Source of the DNA: an uncultured Eubacteriales bacterium
Lineage (GTDB): Bacteria > Bacillota > Clostridia > Christensenellales > Aristaeellaceae
Reading direction: 5' to 3'
DNA length: 64,000 nt
Assembly (NCBI GenBank): GCA_902760595.1
Contig: CACWHI010000006.1
Span: 1 to 64,000, forward strand
The notes under the pieces are model-generated. The model worked only from the letters and a program-made list of their open reading frames with translations, ran no database searches and had not been told where the DNA came from. Below are positions 24,877 through 32,752 of this stretch, one piece after another. The position numbers were made by a program, and so were the translations under genes. Each line of letters opens with the position of its first letter. Position 1 is the stretch's first letter.

Positions 24877-24972
24877 ATGAAGACGATAAAGAATGATATG
24901 ATGGAACTGGAGCTTAGCGAACTTAAAGATTGCTGCGCGGCGATGCCTTTGATGTGTATGCCGATTACCTGA
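24877..24972 (+). CDS. 31-residue peptide resembling the leader peptide at 1930
   Basis: Reads MKTIKNDMMELELSELKDCC then a short Met/Pro-rich tail. Aligned to the 1930-2064 peptide it keeps K-N-D-M-x-E-L-x-L-x-E. The start has no ideal ribosome site (AGAAATCAAA upstream). In the +/-1 frame the DNA stays open past this stop to 25097, so this may be the head of a longer precursor broken by a frameshift. A strong terminator follows at 25164. Confidence 0.4.
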   Translation: MKTIKNDMMELELSELKDCCAAMPLMCMPIT

Positions 24973-25097
24973 ACACGCTGTTTGCCAAATACGGCCTACG
25001 GGGCATCCGCGAGGTGAAGAAGGTCTGCACCCCCGAGGCGCTGGCCAGGATCAAGGAACTGTATCACGCCTTCCTGTACGCCGACGATGTCGCCTGA
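24930..25097 (+). pseudogene. possible frameshifted remainder of the small gene
   Basis: Continues in another frame with coding-like composition: RGDAFDVYADYLNTLF, then KVCTPEALARIKELYHAF and a stop at 25095-25097. It has no start with a ribosome site, and overlaps the end of the 31-residue frame. Joined to the upstream peptide it would give about 75 residues. Family not recognised. Confidence 0.3.
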
Positions 25098-25163
25098 TCA
25101 GGAGAATGTGTCGGGCAGGCAGGTACGGATCAGCTGAGAGCGCCTGAACTGTCCTGCATTGTC

Positions 25164-25202
25164 GGGGCTGCTGCACTATGATGTGCGACAGCCCCTTTTT
25201 TA
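25164..25202 (+). terminator. rho-independent terminator
   Basis: GGGGCTGCTGCAC/GTGCGACAGCCCC hairpin followed by seven T on the plus strand; ends the transcript of the small peptide region. Confidence 0.8.
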
Positions 25203-26603
25203 TTCCGCCGTCCGCCTCTGTACATCGGCGGCTGCTTCCTCGTCTCCGGCCTCCAGGGCTTTCCGGTACCATTCCAGCGGAACGTCGTGGACGCCGTAGC
25301 CGTTTTCAACGCACCAGCCGACCATGCGCATCGCGGCGGCGTAGCCCCTGTCGGCGGCCTTCCGGTACCACAGGTACGCTTCCCGCGGGTCCTCCTCTGT
25401 CCCATAGGCGTACTGATACATGAGCGCGAGATTGTACATACCGTCCGGATTGCCGTTCTCCGCCAGCCGCTTCATCCAGAAAAACGCCTGCGTCGGGTCC
25501 GCTTCCACGCCGATGCCGCTGCGGTAGCACCGGGCCAGGTGGTAAATGCCCAGGTCGTAGTCCGCCTGCGCGGCGTGCTCGTACCACCGGAAGGCCTCAC
25601 CGCTGTCCGGCGCTGTGCCGAATCCGTCCTCGTAGCAGGAAGCCGCGTTCACCATGCCGGACGCGTCGCCCTTCTGGGCCGCCTGCAGGTTCAGCGCGAA
25701 TACCTGCCTCGGATCCGCCTGTACGCCGATCCCGTTCAGGTAGCAGTTGGCCACGGCCACCATCCCCTGGGTGCTGCCCTGCTCCGCGGCCTGCCGGTAC
25801 CAGCGGAAAGCGGCGGCTCCGTCCGCGCCGATGCCCCAGCCGTTCTCGTAGCAATCGGCGAGCAGGAGCATGGCATCCACATTCCCGGCTTCCGCCGAGG
25901 CCTGCAGGAATGCCAGCTCGTCCGGCTCTATGGTGTCCTTCCGGGCGATCGCCACGATGGCCGCCCCGTAGATGTCGAAGCTGAGCTGCTGATTTTTCCG
26001 CGTGATGACCGCGTTGCGCCACAGCAGGCCGCCCGTGACCAGCGACACGGCCAGGACCGCCGAAACGGCGCTCCATACGACGCGCAGCCGGCGCCGCTTT
26101 TCCCGGTCGACCAGCCGGTTGAAGCGGATGTCCAGCAGGACGGAGGCGACCTTCAGGTACGCCTTGCTTTTGCCGATCTCCTGGATATTCGCGCCCAGCA
26201 GCTCGTCCCCTTCCAGATCGCGCAGGGCGGGCGGAAAGCATTCGAGCGCCGGCGTGTCGCTGTGGGGCTCGCCGGCCACGATGAACGGGATGATCCTGCT
26301 CCTTCGGCCCAGCTCGCAGAAGGCCCGGATCTCCTCGTTGACCCAGCGTGAGGCAGCGCTCGCCGGCGAACAGATCACGATGAGGTAGCGGGAGGCGTCC
26401 AGCTCCCGCCGCAGCGCGGCCTGCAGCTCCGCCCCGGCGAGATCGGTCTGGTCCCTGAAGATCCGCAGCCGTCCCCGCCCGGCCTGCGCCTGGGATACCT
26501 CCCTGGGAACACGCAGCGTTTCCAGCCGCTGCTGGAGCCAGCGCCCCCATTTCATGTCGTGATGGCTGTAGCTGATAAAGGCGTCGAACGCGTATTCATC
26601 CAT
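25200..26603 (-). CDS. membrane-anchored TIR-domain protein with Sel1 repeats
   Basis: 467 residues. The N-terminal TIR domain (about 5-160) starts FDAFISYSHHD; box-like segments LRIFRDQTDL and YLIVICSPASAASRWVNEE follow, and E91 in WVNEE falls where the catalytic Glu of NAD-cleaving TIRs lies (WVHKE in SARM1). A basic stretch and one membrane helix (about 174-196) come next, then from about 215 to the end seven or so Sel1-like repeats (pattern A-x-x-WY-x-x-A-A-x-x-G-x-x-x-A). The TIR is therefore cytoplasmic and, by the positive-inside rule, the repeats outside, unless the helix is re-entrant. Last gene of the RyR/channel operon. Sel1 repeats bind proteins; TIRs make cyclic or linear ADP-ribose signals or deplete NAD. 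Confidence 0.88.
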   Translation of the reverse strand: MDEYAFDAFISYSHHDMKWGRWLQQRLETLRVPREVSQAQAGRGRLRIFRDQTDLAGAELQAALRRELDASRYLIVICSPASAASRWVNEEIRAFCELGRRSRIIPFIVAGEPHSDTPALECFPPALRDLEGDELLGANIQEIGKSKAYLKVASVLLDIRFNRLVDREKRRRLRVVWSAVSAVLAVSLVTGGLLWRNAVITRKNQQLSFDIYGAAIVAIARKDTIEPDELAFLQASAEAGNVDAMLLLADCYENGWGIGADGAAAFRWYRQAAEQGSTQGMVAVANCYLNGIGVQADPRQVFALNLQAAQKGDASGMVNAASCYEDGFGTAPDSGEAFRWYEHAAQADYDLGIYHLARCYRSGIGVEADPTQAFFWMKRLAENGNPDGMYNLALMYQYAYGTEEDPREAYLWYRKAADRGYAAAMRMVGWCVENGYGVHDVPLEWYRKALEAGDEEAAADVQRRTAE

Positions 26604-26742
26604 GGGCCTTATCCCCTTCGGCGTTCTTTTGCAGCTGCAGGACGCGGGACAGGATCAGCACGTTGTCGCGGTCCATCTGCTTGTAATCCGTGTGTCCGCC
26701 GGTCACGGCGTTCTCCTTCCGGGAAAGCCCGTCCAGCTCCTC
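26596..26742 (-). pseudogene. in-frame continuation of the TrkA-N/RyR gene after a TGA
   Basis: Directly after the stop at 26743-26745 the same frame stays open for 48 codons: EELDGLSRKENAV, then TGGHTDYKQMDRDNVLI and LQLQKN. This is the expected end of a RyR domain, and the TGA takes the place of an aromatic residue (the paralogue has LVPYAEL, here LIP-stop-EEL; TGG Trp to TGA is a single change). Read through, the frame would end at 26596 and overlap the TIR start by eight bases, as in a tight operon. Confidence 0.75.
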
Positions 26743-28467
26743 TCAGGGGATCAGGCAGGCGTGCAGGCGCTCCTGGTCGTCCCTGCCGATCCTGAAATCC
26801 GCCGGGACGCCCTGCCGGTACCGCGCGGCCCGTTCCGCCCACACGTCCTCCGGCATGGGGGAATACCCCGAAACATACTGGTAGGCGCACCAGCGCAGAT
26901 GCTCGGTGACGGCCAGGTTTTCCAGCAGCTCGCCCTGCGGCGGCCAAAGGCCGGCGAGCACCTGCTCCGCCGTCCTGCCGGACGCCCGAAGCACCGCGGG
27001 ATAGAAGTCCGCGCAGGCCCGGCAGCTCTGGCGGTCCGCGTAGGCGCACAGCCGCCAGTCCTGCGCGGCTGTCTGCGCCGCGCCGGCGCCCGTGCGGTAG
27101 ACATGGTTGATCTGCATGGCCGTGGCGTCCAGCGCCTCCGGGTCGAACCCCTCGTGGTCCAGGAAGTGCGCGTTGGAAACCTCATAGCGGTTCTGGTCCA
27201 GCCAGCAGTAGCCCTCCTTCGTCGCGTGCAGGATCAGTGGGGCCTTCCGGTCCCAGGGCAGCCACGCGGCCAGGTCCCCGGCGATCTCGTGGTTCTTTTC
27301 CCTGCTGCCGGTACAGAGGACGATCATGCGGATCAGTCCTTTGCGCTCGTTGAGAAACGTATAGAAGGCGTCCGCCGTGCCGTCGATCCCGTGAAAGCGG
27401 ATATCATAGGCGCGCATCATGGGATGGTCGTGCAGAAAGCCGTTCTGCGCGCCGGGGTCGAAGATGTCGGCGCGGAACCGGCTGCCGCAGAACTGGCCGT
27501 TCAGTACCAGCTGGGTCAGAACGGCCCGGCCCATGCGTCCGAAGCCCAGGATCACGACGGAAAAGTCCTCCGTGGCCCTGCCCGCCTCGTCGAAGCTGAT
27601 CAGGCCGCAGGGGGGATGCTCCCGGATCATCAGGCGCGCCAGCAGCTTGTAATCGTCGTACGCGTATACGCTGCCGTAGCCGTCGCCGCCCCGCGCCTGG
27701 AGGGCGGCGGCTTCGTCGCCGGTCGCGGCCGCGAGGAGGCTGGTCTGCTCCGGCCGGACGCCGGCCTCCGTCAGGCTTTTCAGCATCGCCTGGGCATAGT
27801 TCAGGTTGCTCCGGCTGTCCGCGTGGAGCGCGGCCAGCTCCAGCTTTCGGGTCCCGGGCTTCATATTGAGCTGCCGCAGGAAACGGGGGCTGGCGGACAA
27901 GGCGTCGGGGCTTTTTTCCACGATCGCCCCGAAGGCTTTGACGGCGCTGTCAAACACGGGATTGTATTCCTGGTCCACATACATCACGGACCGGCGCTTC
28001 TCCCTGGCCATGCGGCGGCCGTAGGCCACGGAATGGGCGTTGACGCCGTAGATGAGCAGCAGCGGGCCCCGGCGCAGCAGCGTGACGCGGATTCGGCGCA
28101 GCAGCCGCTCCCCGAGCGTGGCGATGGCGGTGCTGGCCATCACGTAAAAGGCCAGGAAGTGCCCCAGCCAGAATACGGTGACGGCGGCGGGATACTGAAA
28201 GATCGGGGCCGCCTGCACCGACGCCAGGTCGTTGATGCCGCCGAACATGCGGCACAGCGCCATCAGCGCACGGATGAGCGAGGTCAGGCTGAAGCCCATG
28301 CACCAGGCGTAGCCGTAGCCGTAAAAGACGGCGCCGATCAGCATCGCCAGGACGATGGCGGCGCGTGTCGTTTTCTTCCGGAAGCCGCTGTCCACGGCCA
28401 GGTTCAGGACCGCTGCGACGAAGCAGACGGCGACGGCCAGGATCATCGCGATCGACGGGATCATCAT
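26743..28467 (-). CDS. membrane protein with TrkA-N-like core and truncated RyR domain
   Basis: 574 residues to the TGA. Start ATG 28467 overlaps the stop of the channel gene (ATGA) with AAGGAGG upstream. Membrane helices at about 3-26, 34-60 and 90-115. Then two Rossmann-like regions: GPLLLIYGVNAHSVAYGRR near 130 and SVVILGFGRMGRAVLTQL near 293 (G-x-G-x-x-G, NAD/nucleotide site). The C-terminal 90 residues read ENLAVTEHLRWCAYQYVSGY...HACLIP, the first two thirds of a RyR domain, cut by the TGA (see 26596-26742). A paralogue in overall plan of the channel at 28464. Probable ligand-sensing subunit; whether the truncated form works is unknown. Confidence 0.75.
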   Translation of the reverse strand: MMIPSIAMILAVAVCFVAAVLNLAVDSGFRKKTTRAAIVLAMLIGAVFYGYGYAWCMGFSLTSLIRALMALCRMFGGINDLASVQAAPIFQYPAAVTVFWLGHFLAFYVMASTAIATLGERLLRRIRVTLLRRGPLLLIYGVNAHSVAYGRRMAREKRRSVMYVDQEYNPVFDSAVKAFGAIVEKSPDALSASPRFLRQLNMKPGTRKLELAALHADSRSNLNYAQAMLKSLTEAGVRPEQTSLLAAATGDEAAALQARGGDGYGSVYAYDDYKLLARLMIREHPPCGLISFDEAGRATEDFSVVILGFGRMGRAVLTQLVLNGQFCGSRFRADIFDPGAQNGFLHDHPMMRAYDIRFHGIDGTADAFYTFLNERKGLIRMIVLCTGSREKNHEIAGDLAAWLPWDRKAPLILHATKEGYCWLDQNRYEVSNAHFLDHEGFDPEALDATAMQINHVYRTGAGAAQTAAQDWRLCAYADRQSCRACADFYPAVLRASGRTAEQVLAGLWPPQGELLENLAVTEHLRWCAYQYVSGYSPMPEDVWAERAARYRQGVPADFRIGRDDQERLHACLIP

Positions 28468-30020
28468 TTCCGTCCTCCTTCCGCGGCCAGCCGGCTGATC
28501 TGCAGCCAGGCGTTTTCATCCTTTTCCCGGTCCTCGGGGGACAGCTCCGCATAGGGCACCAGGCAGGGATGTGTCCGGAGCGCTTCGTTCTTTTCCAGCC
28601 CCCGGCGCCAGTTATACAGGGCGTAGAAACGCATCCAGCGCAGGTGCTCGTTCTGCCGGCATGGCTCATGGTCCTCCATCCGCCGCCACCGCTCCGCCGC
28701 TTCTTCGCATACCGCCGGGGTGATCTCCGTGACGTCCTGCTCGGGTAGCAGCAGCCGGAGCTTCGTCAGCAGGTGATCGGCGGACGCGCGGTTGGACATT
28801 TTCAGAAACAGGGGCAGGGCTTCCCAGGCGGTGTCCGCGCCCGTCGAACGGCAGTACATCTCATGCAGCTTCCTGGCCCGCGCGTCCAGCGCGCTGCGCA
28901 TTACCGCGTCTGCCGTGCAGGCCTCCTCGTCGGCGCCGAAGGCGACGGCGGGGGAGAGAACGACCGGCGCGGCGGCGTGGAGCTGTCCTCTGAAGGGGAA
29001 ATAGCGGATCAGGCGCTGCGCGGCCTCGGCGTTCGCGGCGGGATCGTCCTCGCAGAGGATGACGCGGTCCGCGGCCTCGAGCAGCTCCGGGCGCGCGGTC
29101 CACGCTTCCTGATGAAACTGCAGCGCGTCGTGCCGCGTATCCTCCGCGTCGAACGTGAATACCTGGCCCAGCGCGAAATGCTCCCGCAGGTAGGGCGCCC
29201 AGTCCCCGAAGAGATGGCAGACCGTCCGCTGGAAGGGCTCCCGGCAGTTGACCAGGATCGCCTGGTCCAGCAGCTCGCGGGCCAGGCGGCCGCTGCCCTG
29301 CAGCAGGACGACGGTTTCTGTCCGCTTCAGCGGGTGCGCGTTCCAGTAGGTCCGCGCGATGCCCGAAAAGATGTCTAAATACTGGACACCCGGCAGGTCC
29401 CCGGTCTCCGGGCCGAAACAGTACAGCCGGAGCTGCAGCCCGCTCAGGGCGCGCGCCTCGGCGAGGTTTTTCATCGGGTCCGCGTGCGTCAGGAACACGG
29501 CCCTCGTTCCCTGACCGGCCAGCCTCGGCGCCGTATCGGCGATGCTCCCGGAGATGAAGAGCGAGCGCCGGCCCAGGGCGGACACGGCGACGGGAGGCTC
29601 GCCTTCCCCGAAAAACGCGCAGTACGCCTTGGGCTCAGAGCGGATCAGGTCCCGGGCCAGCGCGATGGCGGAGCCGTTCGCCTCCGAAAACAGGTAACAG
29701 CTGTTTTTTCGCAGCACACCGAGCCGCACGGCGGGGATCACGCGCCGGCGCAGGAAGGCCGTCAGCGCGCTGATCAGGGAGGCCAATGCGCCGATGCTCA
29801 GCAGCACAAAAAGCAGGCCAACGGCGCGGCCGAGCGGGGAGACGGGATACAGGTCCCCGTATCCGACCGTGGTCAGCGTGACCAGGGAATACCATACGGC
29901 ATCGCCGAAGGACCTGATGCTGGCCTGCGGATACGCCCGTTCGGCCGACGTCAGCAGCGCCAGCAGGAGGATATAGACCAGAAAGGCCAGCGCGGCCCTG
30001 TACAGCCATCGGTGTTTCAT
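28464..30020 (-). CDS. potassium-channel protein with Rossmann core and C-terminal RyR domain
   Basis: 518 residues; ATG 30020 after AAGGAG (an upstream ATG at 30071 overlapping the previous stop lacks a site). TM1 at about 5-24, the pore helix and selectivity filter TTVGYGD (50-56), TM2 at about 64-90: a two-helix K+ channel (Ion_trans_2/Kch type). A long cytoplasmic part follows with beta-alpha units (NSCYLFSEANGSAIALARDL; ETVVLLQGSGRLARELLDQA) in place of an RCK/TrkA-N module. The end (about 455-510) is a RyR domain: QNEHLRWMRFYALYNW...HPCLVPYAELSPEDREKD. Animal RyR repeats are in Ca2+ release channels; bacterial function is not established. Likely a ligand-gated K+ or cation channel. Confidence 0.82.
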   Translation of the reverse strand: MKHRWLYRAALAFLVYILLLALLTSAERAYPQASIRSFGDAVWYSLVTLTTVGYGDLYPVSPLGRAVGLLFVLLSIGALASLISALTAFLRRRVIPAVRLGVLRKNSCYLFSEANGSAIALARDLIRSEPKAYCAFFGEGEPPVAVSALGRRSLFISGSIADTAPRLAGQGTRAVFLTHADPMKNLAEARALSGLQLRLYCFGPETGDLPGVQYLDIFSGIARTYWNAHPLKRTETVVLLQGSGRLARELLDQAILVNCREPFQRTVCHLFGDWAPYLREHFALGQVFTFDAEDTRHDALQFHQEAWTARPELLEAADRVILCEDDPAANAEAAQRLIRYFPFRGQLHAAAPVVLSPAVAFGADEEACTADAVMRSALDARARKLHEMYCRSTGADTAWEALPLFLKMSNRASADHLLTKLRLLLPEQDVTEITPAVCEEAAERWRRMEDHEPCRQNEHLRWMRFYALYNWRRGLEKNEALRTHPCLVPYAELSPEDREKDENAWLQISRLAAEGGRK

Positions 30021-30067
30021 CTCGCAAAACTCCTTGGAAGGTCTCCGCCCGGGATGAGCGGGCGTCT

Positions 30068-30967
30068 TCATTCGCCGCGCCGGCGGAGCCGGGCCGCCAA
30101 AGTGAGCAGCAGGAACACGATCAGCGCGCAGGCGGCAAAGGGCAGCAGGAACAGGCCGAGGTCGTAATGCAGCACGCCGCCGCCACGGAAGCCGTTCATA
30201 TTGTTGACCATCCCGACGGACTGCTGCTCCATGTGCGCCCAGCCCTGCACCTCGCGGAAGATCCGCAGCTGGCAGGTCTGATTGTAATGGACCTGGTTGA
30301 TGATGAACACCGCCAGGTTCAGCACCGAAGAGATCAGCAGGGCGATGCCCAGCCGGCGGGGCCAGCCGCCGCGCCCTTCGGCCCTGTCCGGGATCCTCTG
30401 CGCGATGAAATCGCGCACGAACCCGTAATCCTCTCGGGGGATCCAGATCTGGTTGGCGCCCATGAGCTCCCGGAGGTTGATCGCGTCATGCTCCGGCCTT
30501 TCCGTCATGGCGCGCACCGACTGGAAGCGGGTGCAGCCGCTGCCGGCCGCGGTCTGCAGCTGGTGGCCGGCGCGCATATTCGCCATGGTCGTGACGCCCG
30601 CCATCACGTTCATCATCCGCTGCGTGGACTCCTTGCGCACCAGGCGGACGGCGTCCTCATCCATTTCAAACCGCAGGTGATAGGTGCCGTGCATCACGGC
30701 CGCGCAGATGTAGTAGATCAGCAGCGTCAGCAGCAGGAGCCCTGAAAAGGGCAGCGCGGCCAGCAGCATCGTCCGCGGCGTCAGCCCGCGTCCGCCGCCG
30801 GCGATCAGCGCCAGCAGGAAAACGTACATGACCGCGCACAGGACGCCCATGACCTTGAGAAGGATGCTGCGCAGGTAGGGATTGCGGTACATGTCCATAT
30901 CGTAGGACCAGCGGTATACGCCGTCCTCGCACAGGGTGACGCGGGACGGAAACTCATTCTCTGACAT
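30068..30967 (-). CDS. four-helix membrane protein of the TIR/RyR operon
   Basis: 299 residues; AGGAGGGAC before ATG 30967. Two hydrophobic segments at about 33-58 and 66-92, a soluble middle domain of some 100 residues (about 93-205: RFEMDEDAVRLVRKEST...LRELMGANQIWIPREDYGFVRDFI), which has the beta-rich look of a YcxB/PH-like domain, and two more helices at about 207-228 and 272-296. No catalytic motif. Lies 25 bases below the zinc membrane gene and 47 above the channel gene. Function unknown; part of the membrane assembly by context. Confidence 0.7.
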   Translation of the reverse strand: MSENEFPSRVTLCEDGVYRWSYDMDMYRNPYLRSILLKVMGVLCAVMYVFLLALIAGGGRGLTPRTMLLAALPFSGLLLLTLLIYYICAAVMHGTYHLRFEMDEDAVRLVRKESTQRMMNVMAGVTTMANMRAGHQLQTAAGSGCTRFQSVRAMTERPEHDAINLRELMGANQIWIPREDYGFVRDFIAQRIPDRAEGRGGWPRRLGIALLISSVLNLAVFIINQVHYNQTCQLRIFREVQGWAHMEQQSVGMVNNMNGFRGGGVLHYDLGLFLLPFAACALIVFLLLTLAARLRRRGE

Positions 30968-30992
30968 AGGGCTGTCCCTCCTGTTCAGCTGC

Positions 30993-31613
30993 TCAGCGCG
31001 CGAGCTCCTCCGCGGTGAAGGTCTGGCCGACGAGCGCCTGCGCGCCGGCTTCGCCCGTATTCTCCTCGATCAGCGAAGCCAGCTTCTCCGCGAGCTCGGT
31101 TTTAACGGGGCGTCGGCGCCTGATATCGGACGCCTTCACAGGCCCGTCCTTCCTCCGGGTCAGGGCGCGTCGGTCCAGGGGCACCAGGATCAGATCCGGA
31201 ACCAGCGACCGGTGCTTGCGGATGATGTCCGTCATAAACATGTCCCTGGGGATGGGCAGGTAAACGGATAACCCGCAGGCCCAGAAGATCACGGCCACGA
31301 TGGGCAGCGTGATGGGAAAGTCGGAGATCTCTGAGCGGATGTTGCGGTTCGGACGGACCGAAAACAGGGACAGGACCGCCATCACCGGCACCGAAAGCAG
31401 CGTGATCGGGAGGGTCATCAGCACCGCCCGGAGCTTCTTTTTCCTGGCGCAGTCGGTGCAGACAGCCTCCCGGAAGACCTCCGTCACGGTCTCCCGGAGC
31501 ACCCTCGTCCTGTGTTTTTCGCCGGGCTTCGCAACGATCTCCGATTCCGTCCGAACGCAGGCGTACAGACGGTCCTCCGTGTCCTCGCGTCCGCACTGGA
31601 TGCATCTGCTCAC
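30993..31613 (-). CDS. small zinc-motif membrane protein, first gene of the TIR/RyR operon
   Basis: 206 residues from GTG 31613 with AAAGGAGG eight bases upstream. N-terminal C4-x2-C7 and C49-x2-C52-type pair (RCIQCGRED; VCTDCARKKK) suggest a zinc finger, then two membrane helices (about 60-80 and 94-112), then a basic cytoplasmic tail (RRALTRRKDGPVKASDIRRRR) and a helical end. No family recognised. Leads an operon of five genes behind its own promoter. Confidence 0.7.
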   Translation of the reverse strand: MSRCIQCGREDTEDRLYACVRTESEIVAKPGEKHRTRVLRETVTEVFREAVCTDCARKKKLRAVLMTLPITLLSVPVMAVLSLFSVRPNRNIRSEISDFPITLPIVAVIFWACGLSVYLPIPRDMFMTDIIRKHRSLVPDLILVPLDRRALTRRKDGPVKASDIRRRRPVKTELAEKLASLIEENTGEAGAQALVGQTFTAEELAR

Positions 31614-31700
31614 GGCAGATCCCTCCTTTGGTGGTTCGTTTTCCATTGTCCGATCAGGGTAAGCGTCGTCCTCAAGCCGCGTTGCTGTACTGTCGGTCCG

Positions 31701-31729
31701 ATTGTAACACAGGTTCAGGCCGGACGCAA
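31701..31729 (-). promoter_or_regulatory. sigma-A promoter of the TIR/RyR operon
   Basis: Minus strand TTGCGT, 17 bases, TACAAT, about 90 bases before the GTG start. No internal promoter of similar quality was seen before the TIR gene. Confidence 0.6.
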
Positions 31730-31776
31730 TACGGCTTTGCGGATCCGGACGCTTTTTTCCGCCGTGATATGTCACC

Positions 31777-31818
31777 AAAAAAGCGAAAGGGAGCTGTTCA
31801 AGATGTGCAACAGCTCCC
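31777..31818 (-). terminator. terminator of the rpoN operon
   Basis: Minus strand GGGAGCTGTT/AACAGCTCCC followed by TTTCGCTTTTTT; separates the AEC gene from the TIR/RyR operon. Confidence 0.8.
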
Positions 31819-31831
31819 TCTTGTTTGGAGA

Positions 31832-32752
31832 TCAGATCAGCTGGACGATCCAGGTGATCAGAGGAACGGTGACGACGCTCAGCAGCGTGGACACGCTGAC
31901 GCAGGCGGAGGCGAACACGTAATCGCCGCCGTAGCGCTCCGCCATGGCCGCCGTGTTGGAGGCGATGGGCATGGCCAGCAGGATCACGCAGAGGTTCATG
32001 GTCATCTGGTCGACCCGCAGCGCTTTGAGCGCCAGCGCCGCGAGCAGTGGAAAGATGAGCAGCCGGAGCGCGCTGGCCAGCAGCACCGCCGGGTCGAGCA
32101 CCGCCCTGGGCCGCATATGGGAGAGGGTCGCCCCGATCAGGATCATAGATAAAGGCCCGGTCATGGCGCCGAGGTTGGCGATAGCGGTGCCGAACACGCC
32201 GGGGATCTGCCAGTTGAAGGCCATCAGGACGAAGCCGATATACACGACCACGACCATGGGGTTCAGCAGCACGTTTTTCACGAACGCGCCCTTCTTCGGC
32301 TTCAGGAAGAAGCCCATCCCGACGGTCCACTGCAGGATGCGGGGCGGGATCAGGTACATGGAGCCGTAAAACACGCCCTCGGGGCCGAACACCAGGTTCA
32401 GCACCGGCAGGCCGGCGTTGCCCGCGTTGGAGAACATGCTGGCGTACATGAGCACCTTGCGCTTGTTCTCCGGCTGCCGCCGCCACAGCAGGCTCCCGAT
32501 GCCCCAGGTGACCAGGCAGGAGAGGCCAGCGATCGCCATCACCAGCAGGGAGGAGCGGAGCTGCTCTCCGCTGGTGGGCTTGTTGAAGGCGTTCAGCACC
32601 ATCATGGGCATGGCCACGTCCATGAGCACCCGGACCAGCACCTCGCGGTTATCCTCCCGGATGATGCGGAGCCTGCTCACGATGAAGCCGCAAAGCATGT
32701 ACAGAAACAGCATCAGCTGTGTGTCGATCATCCGGGAAACGATGTCACTCAC
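31832..32752 (-). CDS. AEC-family (auxin efflux carrier) transporter
   Basis: 306 residues, ten membrane helices, with the family start (FLYMLCGFIVSRLRII) and the Asn/Pro-rich breaks PMMVLNAF and NAGNAGLPVL. GTG 32752 overlaps the stop of the LarA-like gene (GTGA). In bacteria AEC carriers export or exchange organic acids such as malonate, malate or lactate. Its coupling to a LarA-like enzyme and rpoN suggests a hydroxy-acid substrate. Confidence 0.88.
   Translation of the reverse strand: MSDIVSRMIDTQLMLFLYMLCGFIVSRLRIIREDNREVLVRVLMDVAMPMMVLNAFNKPTSGEQLRSSLLVMAIAGLSCLVTWGIGSLLWRRQPENKRKVLMYASMFSNAGNAGLPVLNLVFGPEGVFYGSMYLIPPRILQWTVGMGFFLKPKKGAFVKNVLLNPMVVVVYIGFVLMAFNWQIPGVFGTAIANLGAMTGPLSMILIGATLSHMRPRAVLDPAVLLASALRLLIFPLLAALALKALRVDQMTMNLCVILLAMPIASNTAAMAERYGGDYVFASACVSVSTLLSVVTVPLITWIVQLI

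Noticed and set aside
26596-28467. TGA read as Trp (altered genetic code) or Sec
   Set aside because: TGA ends numerous genes with ATGA overlaps, so it is a stop; the paralogue has Tyr here and no selenocysteine context or SECIS-like arm was seen.
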